From contig NZ_KE383907.1 of assembly GCF_000422705.1 (NCBI RefSeq), forward strand, positions 247,327 to 311,326: 64,000 nucleotides of DNA, given 5' to 3'. Made by a program: the position numbers and the translations under genes. Source of the DNA: Flavobacterium soli DSM 19725 (GTDB lineage: Bacteria > Bacteroidota > Bacteroidia > Flavobacteriales > Flavobacteriaceae). The notes beneath the pieces are model-generated. The model did not search any database, was not told the DNA's origin, and was given only the letters and a program-made list of their open reading frames with translations. Positions 44,201 to 52,134 of the stretch are shown piece by piece. The first letter of the stretch is position 1; every line of letters begins with the position of its first letter.

Positions 44201-45053
44201 CACAGATGGCGGTACGGATATTGTAAACAATGAAGACATTGGAAGTATTACAGCTATTAATTTCACAGGAAACTTCAATACTACCTATTTCTATTCTGTA
44301 ATTGCTTATAATAACGTTGGTGATGCTACGGGTTGTACCGGAGGTTCGTTTTCAACAGTTGAAACAGGTTGCTATTGTCCTTCTGTTCCTGAGAGTTTTG
44401 ATAATGGAGGTGTAACAAATGTAGTACTTGGAGATTATGAGTTTGCTATTCCAGAGGAATCTTATACTGATACTTCTGGTGAAGCAACAGTGCCTCTTGC
44501 TAAAGATGCTGAAACAAATCTAATCATTACCTTCGAAACGGATTATACTTATGATACAAATGTGTGGATTGATTGGAATGATAACTTCACATTTGAAGCT
44601 TCTGAATTAGTATATTCAGGTGAATCAGTAGATGCTGTCCCAACAGATTTGGATGCTTCATTCACTTTGCCAGCGTCTGCAGCTTTAGGAGTACATAGAA
44701 TGAGAATTGGTACTGCTGATTCTGGTCAGGAAACTCCAAATCCTTGCTATTCTGGTACTTGGGGAGTTACCATGGATTTCACAGTTGAGATATTTGAAAC
44801 TTTAGGTGTAAACTCATTTAATGCAAATAATTTCAAAGTATATCCAAACCCGGTTTCAAATATCTTGAATCTTTCCTATACCCAAAACATTACTAATATA
44901 GCTGTGTTTAACGTTCTAGGTCAAGAAGTAATTACCAATAGTGTAAATGCTACTCAAGGTCAGATTGATATGTCGCATTTGGCAGTAGGTACTTATTTAG
45001 TAAAAGTAACTGCTGGTGACCAAACAACAACAGTAAAAGTATTGAAAAAATAA
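41247..45053 (+). CDS. Large T9SS-exported fibronectin/GEVED protein with internal duplication, 1268 aa
   Basis: After the signal MKKITLSLMLFLALVSGTYAQ and an N-terminal beta domain, a block of about 480 residues occurs twice (about 212-700 and 705-1185). Each block runs fibronectin III (VEYGE...), MAM-like sandwich (PECWS), a second fibronectin-like domain (SLFEWSAVEGADGYRI in both), then a GEVED domain (HIWIDFNDNYIFDANE; NVWIDWNDNFTFEASE) ending HRMRIGTADSGQ. The last 80 residues form a type A T9SS sorting domain (NFKVYPNPVSNILNLSYTQ) nearly identical to that of the upstream gene. It is secreted, perhaps adhesive; no enzyme domain was seen. Confidence 0.88.
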   Translation: MKKITLSLMLFLALVSGTYAQVQVGEGTNEVQSLPFEPYYGYSYAQSIYLASEINASGSITAIKWFYSGSTNLEASQELIVYLGQTDKETFDTNTDFVDPSELTEVYSGGITIANPGTPGWVTITLTTPFAYDGTNNLVVAVDESQDDYDNFDDDFRNTAVVGMRSIFAISDSIDFDPADPSNNQGGGPFDFSRGTAAFVPNIIFEGIQQACPNPSALGVNNLTITSAELKWAVNPDISLYNVEYGEEGFELGSGIATGNGVANPYPISSLNPQTTYQFYVQAVCGGTTSSWVGPFTFSTPCEAITDFVETFDEATVGEDMPECWSKVSNSTSEYAYVNVVDYSSFSEENSIEMYNSDDANAQLILVSPNVTTFNGMRVKFRAYGEGYTIQVGTMTNPSDPSTFTIVGTPITLTGSYLEYYRTLTGAAGNFVAIRHGLGGTYRTIHVDDVILEPVPIVAPECVTDLNVTPDESCGNFASLFEWSAVEGADGYRITIGTTSGGNDAVDNVDLGNVTSYSFVGNHNETYYYSLVPYNPSGDAVGCAIDSFDTAPDGCYCESIPDPELTDNEMITNVQIGASDFSIEPVTYSDNTEIETVDLAQSINANVQISFGTGYTYDTHIWIDFNDNYIFDANEKVFTGVSESDNPTILNASFLMPDDAVLGIHRMRIGTADSGQFTPNPCYNGGYGITLDFLINVTPAPDCLPPTGLAANTIQANTANLVWVSEDDTFNVEYGEAVFTPGAGTLVSGVTANNLSVSELTSNTVYQFFVQTDCGEGSLSPWAGPFSFTTGCDPFGDFEEDFSTDVNIEAPECWSAIVESTSQNPYIQIYNWSDAVEMYTSDDTAANLTLITPSLLDLPAGTHRAKFKATSYNTTTLIVGTMTDPTQPSTFTEVETIELPNDGFYVDYSVFFPTTTDTYVAFKHGGGQYTSVYIDDFVWEAAPTVIPTCVEDVNVTVDEECGNYASLFEWSAVEGADGYRISIGTTDGGTDIVNNEDIGSITAINFTGNFNTTYFYSVIAYNNVGDATGCTGGSFSTVETGCYCPSVPESFDNGGVTNVVLGDYEFAIPEESYTDTSGEATVPLAKDAETNLIITFETDYTYDTNVWIDWNDNFTFEASELVYSGESVDAVPTDLDASFTLPASAALGVHRMRIGTADSGQETPNPCYSGTWGVTMDFTVEIFETLGVNSFNANNFKVYPNPVSNILNLSYTQNITNIAVFNVLGQEVITNSVNATQGQIDMSHLAVGTYLVKVTAGDQTTTVKVLKK

Positions 45054-45076
45054 TTTATCAATTAAACAGTTTTTTT

Positions 45077-45103
45077 AAAGCCACCTTCGGGTGGCTTTTT
45101 TTT
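45077..45103 (+). terminator. Intrinsic terminator after the second T9SS gene
   Basis: AAAGCCACC (45077-45085) pairs with GGTGGCTTT (45090-45098) around TTCG, then a T run. It shares its core with the terminator at 40958. Confidence 0.92.
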
Positions 45104-45138
45104 ATATATAGTTTATATTTGTTAAAATTTATAAGGCT

Positions 45139-46137
45139 ATGTTTTTCTCACTTATTATTCCTGTTTTTAATCGGCCAGACGAAATTAACGAACTACTTGA
45201 GAGTTTAGTTTTGTCTGATTTTAAACAAGATTTTGAAATCGTCGTTATCGAAGATGGTTCAACAATTCCCTGTAAAGGCATAGTTGATGCTTATACAAAT
45301 AAGTTAAATATAACCTATTTCTTTAAACCAAATTCAGGTCCTGGCGATTCTCGAAACTTCGGAATGAGAAATGCAAAAGGAGACTATTTCATCATTTTTG
45401 ATTCCGATTGCATTATACCAAAAAGCTATTTAACCGAAGTTACAAAAGCTCTAAATGCAAAATATGTTGATTGTTTTGGAGGTCCGGATAAGGCTTTGGA
45501 TAGTTTTTCTGATGTTCAAAAAGCTATCAATTTTGCAATGACTTCATTTTTAACTACGGGAGGAATTCGCGGTGGTTCTGAAAAGTTAGACAAGTTTCAA
45601 CCGAGAAGCTTCAACATGGGCATTTCAAAAATAGCTTTCGAAAAATCACAGGGTTTTGGAAACATCCATCCGGGTGAAGATCCAGATTTATCAATTAGAT
45701 TATGGAATTTAGGATTTGAAACCCGGTTATTTCCAGATGCCTATGTCTATCATAAAAGAAGAATCGATTGGTCGAAATTTTATAAGCAGGTCAATAAATT
45801 TGGGAAAGCCAGACCCATTTTAAATTCTTGGTATCCAAAGCATAACAAACTTACGTTTTTCTTCCCCACAGTTTTTGTAATAGGTTTTTTGATTGCAGTA
45901 ATCGCTTTATTAATCGAAATCCCTGTTTTTATTTATTGCTATGGGATCTATTTAGTATTACTATTTATAACTGCATTGATCAATACTAAAAGCCTAAAAA
46001 TTGCCGTTCTATCGTTAGTGGCTGTAACCATTCAGTTTTATGGATATGGAATTGGTTTTTTAAAATCCTTTGTTTTGGTGCAACTCCTAAAAAGAAAGCC
46101 ACAAGAAGTTTTTCCGGAATTATTTTTTAAAAAGTAA
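45139..46137 (+). CDS. Family 2 glycosyltransferase, 332 aa
   Basis: The GT-A fold begins FFSLIIPVFNRPDEINELLE, has the nucleotide-binding VVIEDGS and the DxD-like IIFDSDC (near residue 94), and an acceptor-side GEDPDLSIRLW (near 180). Two to three membrane segments (about 236-310) close the protein, so it acts on the cytoplasmic face of the inner membrane, probably adding a sugar to a lipid-linked or surface glycan. The sugar cannot be predicted. coaE follows after 5 bases. Confidence 0.92.
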   Translation: MFFSLIIPVFNRPDEINELLESLVLSDFKQDFEIVVIEDGSTIPCKGIVDAYTNKLNITYFFKPNSGPGDSRNFGMRNAKGDYFIIFDSDCIIPKSYLTEVTKALNAKYVDCFGGPDKALDSFSDVQKAINFAMTSFLTTGGIRGGSEKLDKFQPRSFNMGISKIAFEKSQGFGNIHPGEDPDLSIRLWNLGFETRLFPDAYVYHKRRIDWSKFYKQVNKFGKARPILNSWYPKHNKLTFFFPTVFVIGFLIAVIALLIEIPVFIYCYGIYLVLLFITALINTKSLKIAVLSLVAVTIQFYGYGIGFLKSFVLVQLLKRKPQEVFPELFFKK

Positions 46138-46142
46138 AAACA

Positions 46143-46727
46143 ATGACAAAAATAATTGGTCTCACGGGTGGAATTGGTAGCGGAAAAACGACCGTTGCAA
46201 GACGATTCCAAGCATTAGGAGTTCCTGTTTATATTGCTGATCTTGAAGCAAAAAAAATCATGGAACTTTCATCTACACTTCAAAAGATTACCGACGAATT
46301 CGGGGATTCAATTTTAGATAATCAAATACTCAACCGTGAAAAATTGGCCAATATTGTTTTCAAAAATCCACAAAAGCTCCAAAAACTAAACAGCATTATT
46401 CATCCTTTGGTAAAAGAGCATTTTCAAGATTGGGTTCAAAAAAACAAGGAAGCAAATTTTGTGATTAAAGAAGCAGCAATTTTATTTGAAAGCGGAAGTT
46501 ATAAAGATTGTGATAAAATTATTGCAGTAACAGCTCCACAAGAAATTAGAATTAGGCGTGTTTTAGAAAGAGATAACTCAGATTATGAATCAGTTATGAA
46601 AAGAATCGAAAACCAATGGACAGATGAGATGAGAATAGCAAAAAGCGATTATATAATTGAGAACTTGGAACTAGAAAACACTATGAATCAGGTGGATATA
46701 CTCTATAAAGAATTGAAAAAATCGTAA
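46143..46727 (+). CDS. coaE: Dephospho-CoA kinase, 194 aa
   Basis: CoaE phosphorylates dephospho-CoA, the last step to coenzyme A. The P-loop GLTGGIGSGKTTVARRF is at residues 6-22, the LNSIIHPLV helix near 80, and the lid region with RVLERD near 138. Length is standard. It lies 5 bases behind the glycosyltransferase and is likely cotranscribed with it. Confidence 0.96.
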   Translation: MTKIIGLTGGIGSGKTTVARRFQALGVPVYIADLEAKKIMELSSTLQKITDEFGDSILDNQILNREKLANIVFKNPQKLQKLNSIIHPLVKEHFQDWVQKNKEANFVIKEAAILFESGSYKDCDKIIAVTAPQEIRIRRVLERDNSDYESVMKRIENQWTDEMRIAKSDYIIENLELENTMNQVDILYKELKKS

Positions 46728-46741
46728 AAAACAGGAAAGAT

Positions 46742-46759
46742 GTTAATGTTTGGTTAATG
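46742..46759 (+). promoter_or_regulatory. Candidate OmpR-type operator (7-4-7 direct repeat)
   Basis: GTTAATG occurs at 46742-46748 and 46753-46759, spaced exactly 11 bases. Two further GTTAA copies follow at 46776 and 46784. PhoB/OmpR-type regulators bind this layout, and such a regulator is encoded in the operon just downstream. Inference only. Confidence 0.4.
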
Positions 46760-46785
46760 TATTAATAGACCAAGTGTTAAAATGT

Positions 46786-46793
46786 TAATTTTG
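46786..46793 (+). promoter_or_regulatory. Possible -7 element right before the sensor kinase ATG
   Basis: TAATTTTG fits TAnnTTTG and ends 6 bases before the ATG at 46800. If used, the message would be leaderless or nearly so. No good -33 element was found. Confidence 0.4.
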
Positions 46794-46799
46794 TGATGT

Positions 46800-48386
46800 A
46801 TGAATAAGACATTGTTTCGTTTGTTGGTTTTTTTGATGAGTCTTTCCTTAATAGGAATAATTTTGGTGCAATTGTACCTAATTAATACATCTTTTAAGAA
46901 CAATGAAGAGCAATTTAAGTACCATGTGAAACAAGTTGTTGGCAATGTAGCCGATAATTTAAAAGAACAAGAAGCTTATACAATTCTTAATCAATATAAT
47001 ATTTTAAAGGAAACCAAAGGAAAAGACCCAACTGAAACGGAGTTGTTGAATTTTATTTTGGTTCAGAAAAATAAGGTTACAAACAAGACCATAATTTATT
47101 CGAATAGCATTACATCTGAGGATTATAATATTAATCTTTCGTTCTTTGATAAAAAAAGTGATTCCCTAAAGAAAGTTCAAAATTTTATTTCAAAAAGTAA
47201 AACTGAAATATATTCTGGAAATTCAGTAGATAAATCGAGTATTCAGCACAGTACTGTTCCCGATATAACGATCCAAGAATCTGGAAGTATGGAACTTTTA
47301 GATAAGGCTCAATTCGAAATATTTTTTAAAGCAATTACAGAAACTAAACCTTTAAAAGATAGAATAACCAAGGAAAGGTTAAACGAAATGCTCAAAAAAG
47401 AGTTGAAACTCTATGATGTACAAACTCCTTTTGAGTTTGGAATTTACAGCAATGGCTTAGCAACAAAAATCAAATCTGATAAGTTTAAGTTTGATAAAAG
47501 CTCAACCTTTTCAATACCGGTTTTTAGTGATACAAACGGAAAAAGTAAGTTTCAGCTATTAGTAAGTTTCCCTGAAAAAAAGAAATTTTTATTTTCAGAA
47601 TTAATAGGAATCACAACCTTGTCAATCGTTTTTACGTTAATAATTATAATTGCCTACAGTAGTGCCTTAAATCAATTAATTAAACAGCGTCAGATTTCTG
47701 AGATCAAAACGGATTTCATCAACAATATGACGCATGAATTCAAGACCCCGATTGCCACAATAAACTTGGCTTTGGATGCCATTAAAAATCCAAAAATTAT
47801 CGAAGATCGAGAAAAGACACAACGTTATCTCCAGATGATTCGAGACGAGAATAAAAGAATGCATGCCCAAGTAGAAAATGTTTTGAGAATTTCGAAACTC
47901 GAAAAAAGAGAGCTCGATATTAGCAAGGAATCAACAGATATTCATGAAATTGTAGAAGATGCTATAGAACATGTGAATCTGATTATTGAAGACAGACAAG
48001 GAGAGATTAAAACTCATTTTAATGCCAACAGAAATACGGTTCTGTTAAACGATGTTCACTTTACAAATGTAATTGTAAACATCCTAGACAATGCCATAAA
48101 ATATTCGCCAGATACACCAAAAATTGATGTTTATACAGAAAACGTAAAAGATTTTGTAATCATCAGGATTAAAGACCAAGGTGCGGGAATGGGAAAAACA
48201 GCCCAAAAAAGAATTTTTGAAAAATTCTACCGTGAACATACTGGAGATATACACAACGTTAAAGGGCATGGTTTAGGACTTGCCTACGTGAAAAGAATAA
48301 TAGACGACCACAACGGTCAAATTGCTGTAGAAAGTGAAAAAGGGAAGGGTAGCACCTTCATAATAAAATTACCATTAATAAATTAA
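46800..48386 (+). CDS. Membrane sensor histidine kinase, RprX-like, 528 aa
   Basis: Two membrane helices (about 7-28 and 262-285) bracket a periplasmic sensor domain of about 230 residues. The kinase core has the H box FINNMTHEFKTPIATI (phospho-His near 314), N box VNILDNAIKYSPD, G1 DQGAGMG, F box FEKFYREHTGD and G2 GHGLGLAYVKRI. No HAMP domain is evident. It resembles the Bacteroidota RprX kinases and pairs with the OmpR-type regulator whose gene starts 3 bases after its stop. Confidence 0.93.
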   Translation: MNKTLFRLLVFLMSLSLIGIILVQLYLINTSFKNNEEQFKYHVKQVVGNVADNLKEQEAYTILNQYNILKETKGKDPTETELLNFILVQKNKVTNKTIIYSNSITSEDYNINLSFFDKKSDSLKKVQNFISKSKTEIYSGNSVDKSSIQHSTVPDITIQESGSMELLDKAQFEIFFKAITETKPLKDRITKERLNEMLKKELKLYDVQTPFEFGIYSNGLATKIKSDKFKFDKSSTFSIPVFSDTNGKSKFQLLVSFPEKKKFLFSELIGITTLSIVFTLIIIIAYSSALNQLIKQRQISEIKTDFINNMTHEFKTPIATINLALDAIKNPKIIEDREKTQRYLQMIRDENKRMHAQVENVLRISKLEKRELDISKESTDIHEIVEDAIEHVNLIIEDRQGEIKTHFNANRNTVLLNDVHFTNVIVNILDNAIKYSPDTPKIDVYTENVKDFVIIRIKDQGAGMGKTAQKRIFEKFYREHTGDIHNVKGHGLGLAYVKRIIDDHNGQIAVESEKGKGSTFIIKLPLIN

Positions 48387-48389
48387 GAT

Positions 48390-49112
48390 ATGGAAACTGA
48401 AAACAAAAAAATCCTTTTAGTAGAAGACGACCCCAACTTCGGATCAATTTTAAAAGATTATTTAATCCTAAATGATTTCGAGGTAACGCTTGCTAAAAAT
48501 GGAATGGAAGGGTTTGAAAAGTTCAAAAAAGATACATTCGATTTGTGCATCCTTGATGTAATGATGCCATACAAAGACGGATATACGCTTGCAAAAGAAA
48601 TCAGAGAAAAAAACAAGGAAGTGCCTATTATTTTCCTAACAGCAAAGTCAATGAAAGACGATGTATTGAAAGGATATAAAGTAGGAGCCGATGATTACCT
48701 TAACAAACCTTTTGATTCAGAAGTTTTGTTGATGAAAATCAGAGCTATCATTCAAAGAAAAGCTTCTGAAACCAAAACAGATGCTACAAAATTTGAGTTC
48801 CAAATTGGAAATTTCCACCTGAATTCAAAATTACGTTTCCTAACCTTCAAAAACGAAGAGCCAATAAAACTATCTCCAAAAGAGAACGAATTATTGAAAA
48901 TGTTGGCCATCTACGAAAATGATTTGATGCCGAGAGAACTTGCCTTAACCAAAATATGGAGAGACGACAATTACTTTACATCAAGAAGTATGGACGTTTA
49001 CATTGCCAAATTAAGAAAATATTTGAAACTGGATGAGGAAGTAGAAATCCTAAACATCCACGGAGAAGGATTCAGATTGGTCGTAAAAAACAAACCAACA
49101 GTATCAGAATAA
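48390..49112 (+). CDS. OmpR-family response regulator, RprY-like, 240 aa
   Basis: The receiver domain (about 1-125) has LLVEDDPNFGS, phospho-acceptor D in DLCILDVMMPYKDGY (near residue 55), T in FLTAKS and K in YLNKPF. The winged-helix domain (about 135-235) has LSPKENELLKMLAIYEND, RSMDVYIAKLRKYL and the wing VEILNIHGEGFRLV. It is the partner of the kinase just upstream. A terminator follows, then structured repeat C. Confidence 0.95.
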   Translation: METENKKILLVEDDPNFGSILKDYLILNDFEVTLAKNGMEGFEKFKKDTFDLCILDVMMPYKDGYTLAKEIREKNKEVPIIFLTAKSMKDDVLKGYKVGADDYLNKPFDSEVLLMKIRAIIQRKASETKTDATKFEFQIGNFHLNSKLRFLTFKNEEPIKLSPKENELLKMLAIYENDLMPRELALTKIWRDDNYFTSRSMDVYIAKLRKYLKLDEEVEILNIHGEGFRLVVKNKPTVSE

Positions 49113-49120
49113 ATCAACAA

Positions 49121-49147
49121 AAGCTTCGAGAAATCGGAGCTTTTTTT
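49121..49147 (+). terminator. Intrinsic terminator after the response regulator
   Basis: AAGCTTCG (49121-49128) pairs with CGGAGCTT (49135-49142) with one G-T, followed by a T run. Confidence 0.85.
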
Positions 49148-49158
49148 ATGTTTTTTCA

Positions 49159-49272
49159 GGAGCTATTCCAGCTTTCCGTTACAAGTTTTTTTCACCTCCT
49201 TTTTTATTTTACAAAAAAAGTCGGTTTTTCAAAAAAGCTTTCCATTACTCCCGAAGCTTCGGGACTGGGCTA
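49159..49272 (+). repeat. Dispersed structured repeat, copy C (with a nested palindrome)
   Basis: It starts GGAGCTATTCCAGCTTTCC. CCAG 49168-49171 pairs with CTGG 49265-49268, extended by AGC/GCT. The inner hairpin uses CAAGTTTTTTT and AAAAAAGCTT, as in copy D, but the internal GGTCGC block is missing. The 3' arm is interrupted by the 16-bp palindrome TCCCGAAGCTTCGGGA (49249-49264). It lies 46 bases after the response regulator stop. Confidence 0.75.
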
Positions 49273-49294
49273 GTGAAGTCGATTACGATTAAAA

Positions 49295-49350
49295 ACACAA
49301 ATTGCACTAATCTCCACGAATCAATTTGTGGAGATTAGTGCAATTTGTGT
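49295..49350. repeat. Perfect 23-bp inverted repeat
   Basis: Bases 49295-49317 and 49328-49350 are exact complements around a 10-base loop. The element lies 11 bases past the stop of the minus-strand thioesterase gene and could terminate it. Confidence 0.85.
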
Positions 49351-49361
49351 CTTATATTAAT

Positions 49362-50102
49362 TTATTTAAAACCCAATTCCAAAGCAAAACAAGCCTTTCC
49401 GTATTTCAAAATCGCAAAAATAGTCTTGTTATCTTCTTGAAATTCATCAATAGCAACTTCATCATCCAGCATCAATTCTTTCATGAAATTCATGTCGATA
49501 CTCGAAATTTTTTGTTTCAATATGGTTTTATATTCCACCAAATCCAAGCACCATTCAAGGTATTTCACGTTATTTACATGATTCACAATATCCAAATCTG
49601 ATAGCACTACTTTTCGTTGGTTGACATTTTTCATATCCTCATACAAATCAACTTTTTTAACTCTTTCCGAAGTAGAAAGAAGTTCAGGAAATTTTTCAAA
49701 ATGCTCATGAGGCAGAGCCAAGCCTTCAGGTCTGCGGATTTTGGTGTTAAAAACTGCCCAAAAAGTTTCGCAACCAATTAATTTTTTATCACCAACATAA
49801 ACTTCCAAAGCACGAATAGACCTAGAATTTTCAAGCGAAACAATCCATGTTTTTACAGTAACAATGTCTCTCCATTTTGGCAAACTGTCAATTTCAAGTT
49901 TCATCCTGCTCAATACCCATGCTTGATTGAACTCTTGCATATCGGTAAAACTAATTCCACCAACTTCAGCATGATCTCCAGCTGTAAGTTGGAGGATATT
50001 GCACAAATCAGTATATTTCATATAACCGTTTGGAGTACATTGCGTGAAATTGATTTCCCAGTCTTTACTGAAAATCGAAGTGAAATTTGGATCAATTGGC
50101 AT
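49362..50102 (-). CDS. Acyl-ACP thioesterase, 246 aa
   Basis: A double hot-dog fold: the first half has YMKYTDLCNILQLTAGDHAE and VLSRMKLEIDSLPKWRD, the second the catalytic region LDIVNHVNNVKYLEWCLD, in which the Asn-His pair matches plant and bacterial Fat-type thioesterases. It releases free fatty acids from acyl carrier protein in the cytoplasm. It lies 15 bases after miaA on the same strand, probably in one transcript. Confidence 0.9.
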   Translation of the reverse strand: MPIDPNFTSIFSKDWEINFTQCTPNGYMKYTDLCNILQLTAGDHAEVGGISFTDMQEFNQAWVLSRMKLEIDSLPKWRDIVTVKTWIVSLENSRSIRALEVYVGDKKLIGCETFWAVFNTKIRRPEGLALPHEHFEKFPELLSTSERVKKVDLYEDMKNVNQRKVVLSDLDIVNHVNNVKYLEWCLDLVEYKTILKQKISSIDMNFMKELMLDDEVAIDEFQEDNKTIFAILKYGKACFALELGFK

Positions 50103-50117
50103 AATAATAAGTTGTTA

Positions 50118-51038
50118 TTAGCATTTAAAGCTGTCAATATATTCTATAGTTTTTAAAAAATCAGTTTTGTAATCAAACCACTTTGCGTTTTCAGTTCTTT
50201 TGAACCAAGTCATTTGACGTTTTGCAAATCTTCGCGTATTTTTCTTGATCTCTTCAATAGCAAAATCTAATGTAAAATCACCATCAAAATAACTAAATAA
50301 TTCTCGGTAACCAACCGTTTGTAGTGCATTCAACTCTTTATTTGGATATAATTTTTGAGCTTCCGCCAATAATCCAGCTTCCATCATCAAATCTACACGA
50401 AGATTGATTCTGTCATACATTTCTTGTCTGTCGGCTTCCAAGCCTATGATGATTGATGTGAAATTTCGAATATTCTTTTTCTGATTTAAAAAGGAAGAAT
50501 AGGGTTTTCCAGTTCCGATGCAAACTTCTACAAATCGCATCATCCGTTGTGGATTTTGCAAGGTTTGTGGGTTTTCGTTTGAAATTTTGTCGAAGTAAAT
50601 TGGGTCTAATTCCTGTAGTTTTTGCTGTAAATATTCAATTCCGAAGGCTTCATAATTTTGATTCACTTCTTCTCGAACGGAATTTTCGATTTCGGGAAAA
50701 TAATCGAAACCTTTCAAAATGGCGTCTACATACAATCCAGAACCGCCAACTAAAATCGCATAATCGTTGGTTTCAAAAAGGGAATCGAGTTTAGCAATGG
50801 CTTCTTTTTCAAAATCGCCAACGGTATAATTTTCGAAAATAGATTTGTTTTGAATGAAATGATGAGTTGCCGAAGCCAATTCTTCATCTGAAGGAACAGC
50901 GGTTCCAATTTTCATTTCCTTGAAAAATTGACGCGAGTCGCAGGAAATGATTTCACAGTTGAAATGACTTGCTAATTTGATGCTCAAGGCGGTTTTGCCA
51001 ATTGCTGTTGGGCCAATGATGGTGATGAGTTTTTTCAT
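50118..51038 (-). CDS. miaA: tRNA dimethylallyltransferase, 306 aa
   Basis: MiaA adds a dimethylallyl group to A37 of tRNAs reading codons with U first. I start at ATG 51038 (MKKLITIIGPTAIGKTALSI); a TTG 9 bases earlier adds nothing conserved. The P-loop is GPTAIGKTA, followed by ISCDSRQFFKEMKIGTA, VGGSGLYVDAIL and the late QTVGYRELFSYFDG and FAKRQMTWFKR. Complete. Confidence 0.96.
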   Translation of the reverse strand: MKKLITIIGPTAIGKTALSIKLASHFNCEIISCDSRQFFKEMKIGTAVPSDEELASATHHFIQNKSIFENYTVGDFEKEAIAKLDSLFETNDYAILVGGSGLYVDAILKGFDYFPEIENSVREEVNQNYEAFGIEYLQQKLQELDPIYFDKISNENPQTLQNPQRMMRFVEVCIGTGKPYSSFLNQKKNIRNFTSIIIGLEADRQEMYDRINLRVDLMMEAGLLAEAQKLYPNKELNALQTVGYRELFSYFDGDFTLDFAIEEIKKNTRRFAKRQMTWFKRTENAKWFDYKTDFLKTIEYIDSFKC

Positions 51039-51122
51039 TTGTAGCAAAGTTACTTTTTATACAACTGTTTTTAAAATTCTGCTGTTGATTTTTAAAATTT
51101 TAGTTGATTGGTAGCTGTTTTA

Positions 51123-51265
51123 TAGCCCGGATTGTAGTGGAAAGCTTTTTTGAGAAGCCGACATTTTTTGCCAGATAAAAAAAGCGACCGAAGGAAACTC
51201 TTTTTTATTTGAGCAAAAAAGGAGGCTTGAAAAAAACTTGAAACGAAAAGCCGGAATAGCTTTGG
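51123..51265 (-). repeat. Dispersed structured repeat, copy D (long form)
   Basis: Read on the minus strand it begins AAAGCTATTCCGGCTTTTCG. CCGG 51254-51251 pairs with CCGG 51130-51127, extended by AGC/GCT. It keeps the internal block GGTCGCTTTTTTTATCTGG, homologous to copy A. It starts 8 bases after the stop of the ion channel gene and lies ahead of miaA. Confidence 0.8.
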
Positions 51266-51273
51266 AAAAAAAA

Positions 51274-52110
51274 TTAATTATCGAGAGTTGTTCCGCATTT
51301 GTAGCAGAATTCGGCAGTATTTCTGTGATCATTTGTGCCACATTTTTTGCAGGCTCCTGGTAAAAGATTTTTGTTTTTTCGTCCGCTTGCTAATTCAGCG
51401 GTTACTATTCCTGTGGGAACGGCAATGATTCCGTAACCTAGAATCATGATGAATGTTGCGATAATTTTTCCAAGTGGTGTGATAGGAGCGATGTCGCCAT
51501 AACCTACGGTTGTTAGCGTCACAATACACCAATAGATGCTGGTTGGAATACTGGTAAAACCGCTTTCTGGGCTTTCGACTACATACATCACGGCTCCTAA
51601 AAGAATCGAAATAATGAAAACGAAATAAATGAAGACAATGATTTTGGTTTTACTGGCGTTGATGGCGAGCTTGAGTTGTGATGCCTGACCTGAAAATTGC
51701 ACCAGATTTAGGATTCGGAACAGTCGTAAAAGTCGCAAGGCACGAACAACGGTGAGGATTTTTGTACTTGGAATGAAAAACGAAAGATACATGGGTAGAA
51801 TCGAAATCAGGTCGATGATGCCATAGAAACTGAAGATGTATTTGAGAGGTTTTCGGCTGGAAATGATTCGTAATATGTATTCGATAGAGAAGAAAATCGT
51901 TATAATCCACTCAGAAACAATAAACAAATTATGATAAACGGTGTCTAAGCTTTCGACGCTTTCGAGCATTACTAGAAAAACGCTCAGGAGAATTACTAAT
52001 AAAAGAATGATGTCGAACAATCGTCCTGCCGGAGTGTTGACGCCATGGATGATGATGTTTACTTTTTGACGAAAGATGTCATAAGGTGTCTTGAGGTCCT
52101 TTTTTTTCAT
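51274..52110 (-). CDS. Voltage-gated potassium channel with C-terminal zinc ribbon, 278 aa
   Basis: Six membrane helices: S1-S3 (about 30-105), an S4 voltage sensor with regularly spaced arginines (VVRALRLLRLFRILNL, near 126), S5, the pore loop with selectivity filter TLTTVGYGD (near 207), and S6. This is the KvAP-like plan. The cytoplasmic end carries two CxxC pairs (CKKCGTNDHRNTAEFCYKCG), a zinc-ribbon-like module. Potassium selectivity follows from the filter; the ribbon may gate or tether the channel, which is inference. Confidence 0.92.
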   Translation of the reverse strand: MKKKDLKTPYDIFRQKVNIIIHGVNTPAGRLFDIILLLVILLSVFLVMLESVESLDTVYHNLFIVSEWIITIFFSIEYILRIISSRKPLKYIFSFYGIIDLISILPMYLSFFIPSTKILTVVRALRLLRLFRILNLVQFSGQASQLKLAINASKTKIIVFIYFVFIISILLGAVMYVVESPESGFTSIPTSIYWCIVTLTTVGYGDIAPITPLGKIIATFIMILGYGIIAVPTGIVTAELASGRKNKNLLPGACKKCGTNDHRNTAEFCYKCGTTLDN

Positions 52111-52134
52111 ACCGTCTAAAATACGGAAACTATT

